Shown: positions 1 through 7,288, counted from the stretch's first letter. The stretch: 18,244 nucleotides of DNA from JBGSYN01 sp041750975 (GCA_041750975.1 JBGSYN010000191.1:1-18244), one strand, 5' to 3'. The notes: generated by a model not told the origin, from the sequence alone. Numbers and translations: made by a program.

Positions 1-213
1 AACGGGGAGCAGGCGGCCGAGGGCAAGGGCAGCATCGTCATGGGCGATCCGTGGAATTCCCTGGTCTGGCTGACCCGCCAGGGAATCGCACTGAAGGCCG
101 GCGATTTCGTCAGCACGGGGACCATGACCGGCCTGACGCCGGCCGCCGCAGGGGACGGTTTCGAGGCGAAGTTTTCGACGATCGGCTCGGTTGCCGTTGC
201 GTTTACCGGCTGA
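1..213 (+). CDS. Fumarylacetoacetate hydrolase-fold hydratase (2-keto-4-pentenoate hydratase-like), 3' end only
   Basis: The first frame is open from base 1 to a TGA at 211-213 and gives the last 70 residues of a protein whose start lies outside the window. The segment GIALKAGDFVSTGTMTGLTP, followed by AAGDGFEAKF and a closing GSVAVAF, matches the C-terminal pattern of the MhpD / fumarylacetoacetate hydrolase fold ('G-x-L-K-A-G-D-x-(I/V)-x-(T/S)-G-(T/S)-x-T-(G/A)' then 'GD-x-F-x-A-x-F'). Such enzymes hydrate 2-keto-4-pentenoates or decarboxylate 4-oxalocrotonate in aromatic degradation. Metal ligands are in the missing part, so substrate and exact subfamily cannot be told. The gene ends 3 bp before the stop of the convergent HNH gene. 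Confidence 0.8.
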   Translation, partial: NGEQAAEGKGSIVMGDPWNSLVWLTRQGIALKAGDFVSTGTMTGLTPAAAGDGFEAKFSTIGSVAVAFTG

Positions 214-216
214 GCC

Positions 217-795
217 TCAGGATTCGAGCTCGGTATCCCAGTAGAGATAGTCGCGCCAGCTTTCGTGCAGGTAGTTGGGGGGAAAGCTCCGGCCGTTCTG
301 CCGCAGCTGGTGCGAGTTCGGGATGAACGGCTTGTTGCGGGGCGGCATCCCGCATTCCTGGGGCAGGCGGTTGCCCTTGGTCAGGTTGCAGCGGTTGCAG
401 GCCGTGACGATGTTGTTCCAGCTGGTGCGGCCGCCGCGCGAGCGGGGAATGAGGTGATCGAAGGTGAGATCGTGCGCCGGAAAATGGTCGTCGCAATACT
501 GGCACATGAACTTGTCCCGCAGAAAGACGTTGAACCTGGTGAAGGGCGGGCGCCGGTTCTGCGGAATGTATTGCTTGAGGGCGACGACGCTGGGGAGCGG
601 AAATTCGCACCCCGGCGAACGCACCACGCGGTCGTAATTGGACACGACGGCGACGCGATCGAGGAAGATCGCCTTGATCGTTTCCTGCCAATTCCAGATG
701 GATAGCGGAAAGTAGCTCAACGGCTGGTAGTCGGCGTTAAGAACGAGGGCCGGAAAGGCGGAGAGCGAACGCAAGGCAATCTCCGACCCGACCAT
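217..795 (-). CDS. HNH endonuclease family protein
   Basis: 192 residues. The family core is complete: a conserved N-terminal FPALVLNADYQPLSY (residues 14-28), a zinc-type CxxC at C98/C101, the HNH core D113-H114 in LTFDHLIPRSRGG, N127/N128, a second CxxC at C133/C136 followed by NLTKG, and a C-terminal PPNYLHESWRDYLYWDTEL. This is the stand-alone HNH protein common in alphaproteobacterial chromosomes; it should bind Zn and a catalytic divalent metal and nick or cut nucleic acid, but its cellular job is not established to my knowledge. The ATG at 795 sits inside a TATAAT-like hexamer (794-799 on the minus strand) and lacks a ribosome site. Homology begins about residue 13, and a TTG at 774 preceded by GGAG is an alternative start. 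Not linked to a restriction or phage cluster here. Confidence 0.88.
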   Translation of the reverse strand: MVGSEIALRSLSAFPALVLNADYQPLSYFPLSIWNWQETIKAIFLDRVAVVSNYDRVVRSPGCEFPLPSVVALKQYIPQNRRPPFTRFNVFLRDKFMCQYCDDHFPAHDLTFDHLIPRSRGGRTSWNNIVTACNRCNLTKGNRLPQECGMPPRNKPFIPNSHQLRQNGRSFPPNYLHESWRDYLYWDTELES

Positions 796-999
796 TATAC
801 TGTCGTACTAGGTTCGAAGAGACTTGCTCTGCTCAGCATATGGTCCTCTGTCACACCAACGTCTACTACATACGCTCAGGATGGAAGTACCCTATCGGCT
901 GGCCCCTTTCAACCCCGCAAACCGTTGGCGCGGCGTCACAAACATTTCGTCGCAAGGACAAGACAGCAGGTTCGGGCGGCAGGATCGGGCGGGCGTGGA
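796..999. other. Intergenic region between HNH gene and terB-like gene
   Basis: About 200 bp with a visibly lower GC content in its first half (796-900). It lies upstream of the HNH gene and downstream of the terB-like gene, both on the minus strand. Short plus-strand frames run through it, but none has a recognisable domain or family-like composition. I find no tRNA, clear terminator or repeat. The best guess is that it holds the HNH promoter; a TATAAT hexamer overlaps the annotated start codon but has no good -35 partner. Confidence 0.4.
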
Positions 1000-1458
1000 T
1001 CAATCCAGTCCGAGCCGTGCGCGCACCCGGTTATGGGCCTCGCCGCGGTCGCGATCGCTGACATAGATCAGGCCGCCGACGCGGCGCAGCAGGCTCGCTT
1101 CATAATCGTGCAGCTCGCCGTCGGCATAGGCGACTTCCCAGAGCATCTCGATCAGCTTGATCCGCTCCTCTTCGCTGAACGTGTTCTTGATCGTGTTGGT
1201 GAAGCCATGCCACTCGACGCTCTCGGCGGCCTGGGCCTCGGCGGCATCGAGCAGCCCATCAGCCTCATCCGCGGGCAATTGGAATCGCTCGCGCAGCAAC
1301 TCCAGGATCCGGCGACGTTCCGCGGGATCGATGTCGCCGTCCATGGCGGCGGCCTCGACTAGGAGACACGCGGCGGCGAGTTCGCTTTCGTCCTGGCCGC
1401 TCGCGGACGACTCGGTCGGACGCTGGCCGTCGAGCAGGGTCTTGAAGAAGTCCAACAT
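1000..1458 (-). CDS. TerB-like (tellurite-resistance TerB family) helical protein
   Basis: 152 residues, all-helical by pattern. Two acidic, TerB-like helix-capping motifs are visible: AAAMDGDIDPAERRRILELL near residues 36-55 and AYADGELHDYEASLLRRVGG near 108-127. Together they match the two-repeat TerB fold, which binds metal through acidic residues in the characterised family member. The start chosen is the ATG at 1458 (MLDFFKTLLDG), which has GGGAG 9 nt upstream; the frame stays open further upstream, but that part overlaps trkH and is basic junk-like sequence. It lies 25 bp behind trkH on the same strand, so co-transcription is likely. Family members stand alone in many proteobacteria without tellurite genes, and there are no other ter genes here, so a tellurite role should not be assumed. 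Confidence 0.82.
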   Translation of the reverse strand: MLDFFKTLLDGQRPTESSASGQDESELAAACLLVEAAAMDGDIDPAERRRILELLRERFQLPADEADGLLDAAEAQAAESVEWHGFTNTIKNTFSEEERIKLIEMLWEVAYADGELHDYEASLLRRVGGLIYVSDRDRGEAHNRVRARLGLD

Positions 1459-1483
1459 GGTTTCGTGCTCCCTTGTCGAGAAG

Positions 1484-2935
1484 TCAGGCCCGCCAAAAGG
1501 CCGGTGCGAGCAATACCAGCACGGTGAAAAGCTCCAGCCGGCCGAGCAGCATGCCGAACGCCAGCATCCATTTCGCCGGCTCCGGCAGGGCCGCGAAATT
1601 CGCCGCAGGCCCGACGACCTCGCCGAGACCCGGGCCGACATTGGCAAGCGAGGTGATCGATGCCGACATCGCAGTCAGATAGTCTAGACCCAGCAAGGAC
1701 AAGACTAGAGTGAGAAACGTAAATGACAGGGCGAAGATGAAAAAAAATGCCATCACCGAGATCGCCGCCGCATCGGGGATCGGACGATTATTGTAGAACG
1801 CCCGGAACACCCCGCTCGGCTGCAGCAGGCGGTGCACCTGGACCCGGGCGACGGCGTAGAGGACGGTAAAGCGAAAGACCTTGATGCCGCCCGTGGTCGA
1901 TCCGGTGCAGCCGCCGACGCACATCAGGAAGAAAACCAGAGCGATCGGAAAGGCTCCCCAGATGCCGTAATCGGTCGAGGCATAGCCGGTGCCGGTGACC
2001 ACAGTGACGGTAGTGAACAGCGCATGGCGGATGGCGTCATGGCCCTCGAACTTGTCGTTCCAGTTGACCCACAGGGTCAGCGCTACTGTCGCCCCGAGGA
2101 TGATCGAGAGAAACCAGCGAACCTGGACGTCGCGGGCGAGCGGACGCAGATCGCCCTGGGTGGCTTGAATATAGAGGACGAAGGGAATCCCGCCGACGAT
2201 CATGAAGACGATCGCGATCCACTCGATGGCCGCACTGCCGAAATAGCCGAGCGAGGCGTCGGAGGTCGAGAAACCGCCGGTCGCGATCGTCGTCATCGCA
2301 TGGACGGTCGCCTCGAACACGCTCATGCCGGCACTCCAGTAGAGGGCGCCGCAGGCCATCGTGAAGGCCAGATAGATGACCCCGATGGCCGACGCGATCT
2401 GCGCCGCGCGCGGCAGAATCTTCTCGCTCAGGTCCGAGCTTTCCGTGCGCAAGAGTTGCATGCCGCCGACACTCAAAAGCGGCAGGATCGCCACCCCCAT
2501 GACGATGATGCCGATGCCGCCCAGCCATTGCAGGATGCCCCTCCAGAGCAGGATCCCGGGCGGTGCTGCATCGAGATCGCGGATCACCGTGGAGCCGGTG
2601 GTGGTGAGGCCCGACATCGCTTCGAAGAAGGCCTCGGCGGTCGTCAGGCCGAGCCCCGACATGGCGAGCGGCAGCGCGGCGAAGATTGCGGTGACGAGCC
2701 AGGCCAGGGCGGTCAGGAGGAAGCCCTGGCGGGTATTGATCTCGAAGCCGTCCCGCCGGCGATTCATCAAGATCAGACTGACGCCGGCGAACGCAGTGGA
2801 CCCGGCGGCGATCAGAAACACCTCCCAATCGGGATGGCCGCTCGCAAGATCGGCCACCAGCGGCGGGGTCATGAAGAGGGCGAGGATCACCAGGAGGAAC
2901 CCGATCGCCATGGCGATCGGTCTGGGGTCGAGCAC
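1484..2935 (-). CDS. trkH: TrkH family potassium uptake protein (Trk channel subunit)
   Basis: 483 residues from a GTG at 2935 (VLDPRPIAMAIGFLL), where alignment with family N-termini begins. An ATG at 2911 is a possible alternative, and neither has a clear ribosome site. The frame is open for 100 more codons upstream but there it overlaps apaG and does not look like TrkH. Four pore-loop repeats are visible: FEAMSGLTTTGSTV (about 104-117), a second with TTIATGGFST, a third with VTVVTGTGYAST, and a fourth with SLANVGPGLG. The family signatures QWLGGIGIIVMGVAILPLL, GGCTGSTTGGIKVFR and the C-terminal LLGRLELFTVLVLLAPAFWR are intact. It forms the K+ (possibly Na+-coupled) pathway in the inner membrane and normally works with the cytosolic gating subunit TrkA, which is not in this window. 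Followed closely by the terB-like gene. Confidence 0.95.
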   Translation of the reverse strand: MLDPRPIAMAIGFLLVILALFMTPPLVADLASGHPDWEVFLIAAGSTAFAGVSLILMNRRRDGFEINTRQGFLLTALAWLVTAIFAALPLAMSGLGLTTAEAFFEAMSGLTTTGSTVIRDLDAAPPGILLWRGILQWLGGIGIIVMGVAILPLLSVGGMQLLRTESSDLSEKILPRAAQIASAIGVIYLAFTMACGALYWSAGMSVFEATVHAMTTIATGGFSTSDASLGYFGSAAIEWIAIVFMIVGGIPFVLYIQATQGDLRPLARDVQVRWFLSIILGATVALTLWVNWNDKFEGHDAIRHALFTTVTVVTGTGYASTDYGIWGAFPIALVFFLMCVGGCTGSTTGGIKVFRFTVLYAVARVQVHRLLQPSGVFRAFYNNRPIPDAAAISVMAFFFIFALSFTFLTLVLSLLGLDYLTAMSASITSLANVGPGLGEVVGPAANFAALPEPAKWMLAFGMLLGRLELFTVLVLLAPAFWRA

Positions 2936-3015
2936 CGTTGCAATGCCACGAGGCCGAGCCTGTGCCCGTCGCGCCGTTGTCACCAAGCGTGGAATCGCAG
3001 CCTCATCTGAACCTG

Positions 3016-3408
3016 TCAGTTCAAGGTGACGGGCGTACCGGGCGCATCGAGCGAGAACGTTGGAATCCGCACATCGAAGAAATATCCATCCTCGCCCTGC
3101 ATGACATAGCTCCCGGCCATGAAGCCGGTCGGCGTATGCAGAGGCGTACCGCTGGTATATTCGAAACACTGGCCGGGTTGCAGCGATGGCTGTTCGCCGA
3201 CGACCCCCTCGCCCCTGACCTCGAAAGAGCGGCCCAGGCCGTCGGTGATCTGCCAATGGCGGCTGATCAACTGCACCGTCGAGCTGCCGTGGTTCTCGAT
3301 CACCACCTTGTAGCCGAACACATAACGGTTGCGCTCAGGCGCGGATTGCTCGTCGACGAAGAACGGCTCGACCGAGACCCGAATCGATTGGGTGGTTTCG
3401 CTATACAT
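3016..3408 (-). CDS. apaG: Co2+/Mg2+ efflux protein ApaG
   Basis: 130 residues, the usual ApaG length, single FN3-like beta-sandwich domain. Recognisable stretches are SVEPFFVDEQSAPERNRYVF, YKVVIENHGSSTVQL, SRHWQITDGLGR, VRGEGVVGEQPSLQPG, and FEYTSGTPLHTPTGFMAGSY. The start is set at the ATG at 3408 (MYSETTQSIRV), which fits alphaproteobacterial homologues; an in-frame ATG four codons upstream (3420, MKRW) is also possible, since GAGAAAGG directly precedes it and AGAGG lies between the two. The protein is linked genetically to cobalt/magnesium sensitivity, but its biochemical role is unclear. It stands 80 bp upstream of trkH on the same strand and divergent from gmd. A putative promoter lies at 3455-3485. 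Confidence 0.95.
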   Translation of the reverse strand: MYSETTQSIRVSVEPFFVDEQSAPERNRYVFGYKVVIENHGSSTVQLISRHWQITDGLGRSFEVRGEGVVGEQPSLQPGQCFEYTSGTPLHTPTGFMAGSYVMQGEDGYFFDVRIPTFSLDAPGTPVTLN

Positions 3409-3431
3409 CCACCTCTTCATCCTTTCTCGCT

Positions 3432-3445
3432 GCCGCCGAGGCGGC
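3432..3445. repeat. Short GC-rich inverted repeat in the apaG leader
   Basis: GCCGCC, a 2-nt centre (GA), then GGCGGC form a perfect 6-bp inverted repeat about 25 bp before the apaG start. With a loop of only two bases it cannot fold as a simple hairpin without opening the inner pair, so it may equally be a dyad operator or chance in GC-rich DNA. No U-tract follows on either strand. Confidence 0.25.
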
Positions 3446-3454
3446 GGCGACGCG

Positions 3455-3485
3455 GTTATATTCCGCAGCACTTGGCGCATGTCCA
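3455..3485 (-). promoter_or_regulatory. Putative sigma70-type promoter for apaG-trkH-terB
   Basis: On the minus strand a TGGACA hexamer (3480-3485) and a TATAAC hexamer (3455-3460) are separated by 19 bp. Each matches 5 of 6 consensus bases, though the spacer is 2 bp longer than ideal. A transcript would begin near 3448, giving a leader of about 40 nt before the apaG start at 3408. This is read by eye only. Confidence 0.3.
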
Positions 3486-3555
3486 GGCCGCTCGTCGGAT
3501 TTCTGAAGTGCTGGAAATGGCCGGCTTCATTCTTCGTTAACCAAGATTGCGCAAA

Positions 3556-3568
3556 CTTCGGCCCGAAG
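3556..3568. repeat. Perfect inverted repeat in the gmd 5' leader
   Basis: CTTCGG-C-CCGAAG is a perfect 6-bp dyad with a 1-nt centre, ending 23 bp before the gmd start codon, in the apaG/gmd divergent intergenic region. The tight centre favours a protein-binding dyad over a hairpin. No known operator consensus was recognised. Confidence 0.3.
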
Positions 3569-3591
3569 CGAGGAATTACCAGGGCCGCGGT

Positions 3592-4740
3592 ATGAAGAAA
3601 GCCTTGATCACGGGTATCACCGGGCAGGACGGCGCCTATCTGGCGGCGTTGCTGCTGGCCAAGGGCTATGAGGTCCACGGCGTCAAGCGCCGAAGCTCGC
3701 TGCTGAACACCCAAAGGATCGATCATCTCTACCGCAATCCGCAGGCAGCAGGCTTGCCGCTCTTCCTGCATTACGGCGACCTCCTCGACGCCTCCAACCT
3801 GATGCGGTTGATCCAGGAAATCCGGCCCGACGAAGTCTACAACCTCGCTGCGCAAAGCCACGTCAAAGTCAGCTTCGAAATTCCCGAATACACGGCCATG
3901 GCCGACGGCGTTGGCACACTGCGCATTCTGGAGGCGCTGCGCAGCCTCAAAATGCAGGATCGCGTGCGCTTCTATCAGGCCAGCACGTCGGAACTTTTCG
4001 GAACATCGCCGCCGCCGCAATCGGAAACCACGCCCTTCGCGCCACAAAGCCCCTATGCGACGGCCAAGCTCTATGCCTACTGGATCACGCGGAATTATCG
4101 TGACGCCTATGGCTTCCACGCGTCGAACGGCATCCTGTTCAATCATGAAAGCCCGTTGCGCGGCGAAACTTTCGTCACTCGCAAGATCACGCGGGGTGTG
4201 GCGTCGATCGCCTACGGGCTGAGCGACCGGCTCTATATCGGCAACCTCGATGCGAAGCGCGATTGGGGCCACGCTGCCGACTATGTCGAGGGCATGTGGC
4301 GCATGATGCAGATGGACATTCCGCGGGATTACGTGCTCGCGACCGGCGAGGCGCATTCGGTCAGGGAGTTCATCGAACTCGCCTTCGGCGAAATCGGTCG
4401 GGTTGTCCACTGGCGGGGCAGCGGTGTCGAGGAGAAGGGGTTCGATGCCGTCTCGGGCGATGTTCTGGTCGAGATCGATCCCAGATATTTCCGCCCGCTC
4501 GAAGTGAATGAGCTCTGTGGCGATCCGCGCCTCGCGAACGAGCAGCTTGGGTGGCGCCACCGGACGGGATTCGATAGACTGGTCGCCGAAATGGTCGCGG
4601 CCGATCTCGAGACGCTCGAGCGCCGGACCGATACCAGGGGAAACGAGCATGGCGCTGTGTTTCGAGCTCGAACGGAAGCGGATTTTCATCGCCGGTCATC
4701 GCGGCATGGTGGGCTCGGCTCTGGTCCGGCGGCTGGCTGA
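3592..4740 (+). CDS. gmd: GDP-mannose 4,6-dehydratase
   Basis: 382 residues; converts GDP-D-mannose to GDP-4-keto-6-deoxy-mannose, the first step towards GDP-L-fucose and related sugars. It is an extended SDR: NADP-binding GITGQDG at 8-14, HYGDLLDASNL at 60-70, EVYNLAAQSHVKVSF at 81-95, catalytic STSE at 131-134, and YATAK with Y155/K159. The GMD-specific FNHESPLRGETFVTRKITRG and LDAKRDWGHAADYVEGMW are present. The start is the ATG at 3592 (MKKALITGITG), with AGGG 7 nt upstream. The end is odd: after the last family-like helix (RLVAEMVAADLETLERR) the frame continues into an Arg/Gly-rich tail that overlaps the start of fcl by 92 nt. The tail is longer than in usual GMDs and has no family likeness. 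Confidence 0.95.
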   Translation: MKKALITGITGQDGAYLAALLLAKGYEVHGVKRRSSLLNTQRIDHLYRNPQAAGLPLFLHYGDLLDASNLMRLIQEIRPDEVYNLAAQSHVKVSFEIPEYTAMADGVGTLRILEALRSLKMQDRVRFYQASTSELFGTSPPPQSETTPFAPQSPYATAKLYAYWITRNYRDAYGFHASNGILFNHESPLRGETFVTRKITRGVASIAYGLSDRLYIGNLDAKRDWGHAADYVEGMWRMMQMDIPRDYVLATGEAHSVREFIELAFGEIGRVVHWRGSGVEEKGFDAVSGDVLVEIDPRYFRPLEVNELCGDPRLANEQLGWRHRTGFDRLVAEMVAADLETLERRTDTRGNEHGAVFRARTEADFHRRSSRHGGLGSGPAAG

Positions 4741-5602
4741 CGAGCCGGTCGACATTCTGACGGCGGATCGCCAGGAACTGGACCTCCTCCGTCAGGCCGA
4801 AGTGGAGGCCTGGATGGAGCGGATGCACCCCGAGATCGTCGTCATCGCTGCGGCCAGGGTCGGCGGGATTCTCGCCAATGACCGCAAACCGGTCGACTTC
4901 CTCGAACAGAACCTCCTGATCCAGACCCATCTCATCCGCGCGAGTTTCGCCGCAGGCGTTCAAAAACTGCTCTTTCTGGGCTCTTCCTGTATCTACCCGA
5001 AGCTCGCGCCCCAGCCCTTGGCGCCGGATTCGTTGCTGACCGGACCGCTCGAGCCGACCAATCAATGGTACGCGATCGCCAAGATCGCCGGCATCAAGCT
5101 TTGCGAGGCCTACCGCCGCCAGCATGGCGCCGATTACATCAGCGCGATGCCGACCAACCTCTATGGGCGCGGCGACAATTTCGACCTTTCGGGCAGCCAT
5201 GTCATGCCGGCACTGATCCGCAAGATGCATGACGCCAAGGAACAGGGGGCCGATGAGGTCGAGATCTGGGGAAGCGGTTCGCCGCGACGCGAGTTCCTCC
5301 ATGTCGACGACCTCGCCGAGGCGTGCGTTTTCCTGTTGCGTCACTATAGCGGCGACGAGCTTATCAATGTCGGTTGCGGTGACGATCTGATGATCGCCGA
5401 CCTCGCCGAGTTGATCCAACATGTCGTCGGTTTCGAGGGACGGCTTCGCTTCAATACGGATTATCCCGACGGCACGCCGCGCAAGCTTCTCGATGTCTCG
5501 CGCCTCAAGGCGCTCGGCTGGCAGGCGCAGATACCGCTCGATGAGGGTCTGCGCGAAACCTATCAATGGTTTCGCCAGAACGACTACCGCACGGCAGCCT
5601 GA
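4649..5602 (+). CDS. fcl: GDP-L-fucose synthase (GDP-4-keto-6-deoxy-mannose epimerase/reductase)
   Basis: 317 residues, close to the usual length. It epimerises at C3 and C5 and then reduces the GMD product with NADPH to give GDP-L-fucose. Visible features are the Rossmann GHRGMVG at 16-22, AAARVGGILAN at 67-77, catalytic GSSCIYPK (S113, C114), PTNQWYAIAK with Y141/K145, PTNLYGRGDNF, and the conserved His of SGSHVMPALIRK. The start is the ATG at 4649, with AGGGGA 9 nt upstream inside the gmd coding region; the frame is open upstream of this, but that segment is antithetical to family sequence. The overlap with gmd points to one transcript and probably coupled translation. No sugar transferase that would use GDP-fucose follows directly. 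Confidence 0.95.
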   Translation: MALCFELERKRIFIAGHRGMVGSALVRRLADEPVDILTADRQELDLLRQAEVEAWMERMHPEIVVIAAARVGGILANDRKPVDFLEQNLLIQTHLIRASFAAGVQKLLFLGSSCIYPKLAPQPLAPDSLLTGPLEPTNQWYAIAKIAGIKLCEAYRRQHGADYISAMPTNLYGRGDNFDLSGSHVMPALIRKMHDAKEQGADEVEIWGSGSPRREFLHVDDLAEACVFLLRHYSGDELINVGCGDDLMIADLAELIQHVVGFEGRLRFNTDYPDGTPRKLLDVSRLKALGWQAQIPLDEGLRETYQWFRQNDYRTAA

Positions 5603-5809
5603 CCGCACCGCCACCCTTTGCGGATAACGGGTTAAGAAACCCAAAACTTCGCGGAACGCGGACGGCCCTCATGGCCGACGGCTGCATCATCCTATGACCT
5701 TGTGCGCCTTTCGGGTGCCATTTCTTCATGCCTCCACTACCAACAAGAGATGAAAGCGGCGGTCGTCAGAACCGCGCATCTTTAGGCATCGCAATGTGAG
5801 GCATGGCTC
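5603..5809. other. Intergenic region after fcl, with two weak hairpins
   Basis: Holds two small stem-loops: GGGTT-AAGA-AACCC (5629-5642) and CGGCC-CTCAT-GGCCG (5663-5677). Neither is followed by a T-run on either strand, so a classical rho-independent terminator is not supported. It must also hold the promoter or read-through path for the small secreted protein at 5810, but I could not pick convincing -35/-10 boxes. Confidence 0.35.
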
Positions 5810-6133
5810 ATGAACAAAATACTCATGGTGGGAGTATGTGCCCTTGTCCTGGGCATGACGGCACCGCTTCAGGCGCAGGAACAAGGCTCGAGCGGCCGGC
5901 TGTTGACGTTCGGCGACAGCTCGGCCGGACAGGACCGACCGCTGATCCTCCGCGGCTCGAGTGCTACCCGTCGGGCTGTGCCCGCGCCTCAGCCGGCGCC
6001 ATCGACGATCCGGGCCGGACGCACCCTTTGGTCGTTGGACAGCGATCGGGGTGAGGTCGCCGCCTGCCGTCTGCGCAACACGGCCAATGTCGATGGGGTC
6101 CGGATCCAATGCGTCGAGCGGCGCCTTCGCTAG
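5810..6133 (+). CDS. Small secreted protein of unknown function
   Basis: 107 residues. The N-terminus is a clear Sec signal peptide: MNK, a hydrophobic core of ILMVGVCALVLGM, then PLQA and a likely cleavage after A22. The mature part is about 85 residues, with a low-complexity Pro/Ala/Ser/Arg stretch (50-70) and a compact C-terminal part containing two cysteines (C86, C101) that could form a disulfide in the periplasm. GAGG lies 8 nt before the ATG and supports this start. I recognise no family. It lies 207 bp after fcl on the same strand and convergent with lptG (60 bp apart). Coding status is inferred from signal peptide plus ribosome site. Confidence 0.65.
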   Translation: MNKILMVGVCALVLGMTAPLQAQEQGSSGRLLTFGDSSAGQDRPLILRGSSATRRAVPAPQPAPSTIRAGRTLWSLDSDRGEVAACRLRNTANVDGVRIQCVERRLR

Positions 6134-6193
6134 GTCGCGCCGTTTGAATCCACTGGTTCCCCAAGACCGGGACTCTCGTCTTTCAGGCAGGCG

Positions 6194-7288
6194 TCATCTT
6201 GCGACGTGCCCCAACGCCCTGCCCGCGCCCGATCTCAGGTACGGCAGCGCCAGGATGATCAGCGCCAGGAGCAGCGTCGGCCCCCAGGCGGCGAGCACGG
6301 GATTGACCAGCCCGGTTTCGCCGACGGCCGTTGTCAAGCCGCCGAAAACGATGAAACAGAAGCCGATCGTGACGGCCGGTATGTGGATGGCCAGCCAGGC
6401 TTGTTGACGCGGCGCCTCCCGAGCCAGGGCAAAGGGCAAGAGCAGCATCAGGGGCGCCAGTACGGCGAGCGCGAAGCGGGCATTGAGCCAGACGAGATAG
6501 CTCTGCAGCGGCCGTAGATTGAACGCGTCGGCCTCGACGATGGTCAGCAGCGATCGCAGCGAAAGCTCCCGTGGCGGAGTTGCCAGCAGGGCAAGCTGCC
6601 CGGTGTCGATGGTGCCGTGCCATGCCAATGTCTCGAGATGCTCATTGGTCCGGCCGAGCGGTGCCACAATTACGTTTTCGAGGATCCAGCCGTCGTCGCT
6701 TCTGCGGGCCTTGTCGGCGTGCCAGCGCTCTTCCAGCATGCCCTCCGCATCCCGGCGGAATATCGTGAGGTTGACGAGTTCGTCGTCATTGCCGGGCGTG
6801 GTCTGCAACCGCAGAATGTCGCGACCGTCACGCATCCAGAGATAGTTGCCGGCGACGCCGCCGAGCTGGCCCTTGAACGGACCGACCTGCCACATGCGCA
6901 GTTCGGCGACGGTCGGCGGCACCAATTGATCGTCGAGCAACAACTGGCTGAACGAGATCACCAGCATCAGCGGCATGAGCCGCGCCATCAACGCGTAGGG
7001 CGAGTGGCCGAAACCCCAGAGGGCCTCGAGTTCGCGATAGCGAAGCAGCGCCGTCACCGAAATCAGGCCGCCGGTCAGACAGGCGACCGGCAACATCTGC
7101 GACATCAACGACGGCAGCCGCAACACAATGTAGACGAGCAGATCACGCACGCCTTCGACACCGTCGTCGAGCAGGTCGTCCCCGGCATCGAGCAGATCGA
7201 ACAACAAGGCCAGTGCCGAAAGTGCGATCAGGGCGCCGACCGTGCGGAGTAAGGCATGACCGCAAAGGTAACGGCTGAGAACGGTCAT
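6194..7288 (-). CDS. lptG: LPS export ABC transporter permease LptG
   Basis: 364 residues, a full-length YjgP/YjgQ-family permease. It starts in family style (MTVLSRYLCGHALLRT). Three N-terminal membrane segments lie at about 15-35, 53-80 and 97-117, followed by a periplasmic beta-jellyroll region (about 118-260, with LWMRDGRDILRL and WILENV) and three C-terminal membrane segments ending near residue 350. Together with LptF and the LptB ATPase it extracts lipopolysaccharide from the inner membrane and hands it to the LptC/A bridge. Called LptG rather than LptF because it is second in the pair and has the shorter, LptG-like start. Its ATG overlaps the lptF stop by 4 nt, so translation is coupled. 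lptB, lptC, lptA and lptD are not in the window. Confidence 0.92.
   Translation of the reverse strand: MTVLSRYLCGHALLRTVGALIALSALALLFDLLDAGDDLLDDGVEGVRDLLVYIVLRLPSLMSQMLPVACLTGGLISVTALLRYRELEALWGFGHSPYALMARLMPLMLVISFSQLLLDDQLVPPTVAELRMWQVGPFKGQLGGVAGNYLWMRDGRDILRLQTTPGNDDELVNLTIFRRDAEGMLEERWHADKARRSDDGWILENVIVAPLGRTNEHLETLAWHGTIDTGQLALLATPPRELSLRSLLTIVEADAFNLRPLQSYLVWLNARFALAVLAPLMLLLPFALAREAPRQQAWLAIHIPAVTIGFCFIVFGGLTTAVGETGLVNPVLAAWGPTLLLALIILALPYLRSGAGRALGHVAR

Noticed and set aside
796..999. tRNA or other structured RNA in the lower-GC gap
   Set aside because: I looked for a TTCGANNCC-type T-arm with paired acceptor ends; GGTTCGAAGA at 811-820 has no matching stems.
824..1066. Short plus-strand frames in the gap after the HNH gene
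   Set aside because: No ribosome site, no family features, and they run into the antisense of the terB-like gene.
1832..3010. Long plus-strand open frame (392 codons) opposite trkH
   Set aside because: Its product is hydrophilic, rich in Asp/Glu/Gly/Arg and has no domain likeness. It is antisense to the unmistakable TrkH gene and is the usual by-product of GC-rich third codon positions.
3016..4689. 557-codon minus-strand frame that includes apaG
   Set aside because: Only the last 130 codons are ApaG. The upstream part is antisense to gmd, whose catalytic motifs are intact, so it is not an ApaG fusion.
5505..5729. Minus-strand 74-codon frame with GGAGG just before an ATG
   Set aside because: The GGAGG is only one base from the ATG, too close to work, and the frame lies mostly antisense to fcl with no recognisable sequence.
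6163..6182. Possible bidirectional terminator between the small secreted gene and lptG
   Set aside because: AAGAC and GTCTT can pair, but the inner stem needs a C-C mismatch and two G-T pairs, and there is no clear T-run after it on either strand.
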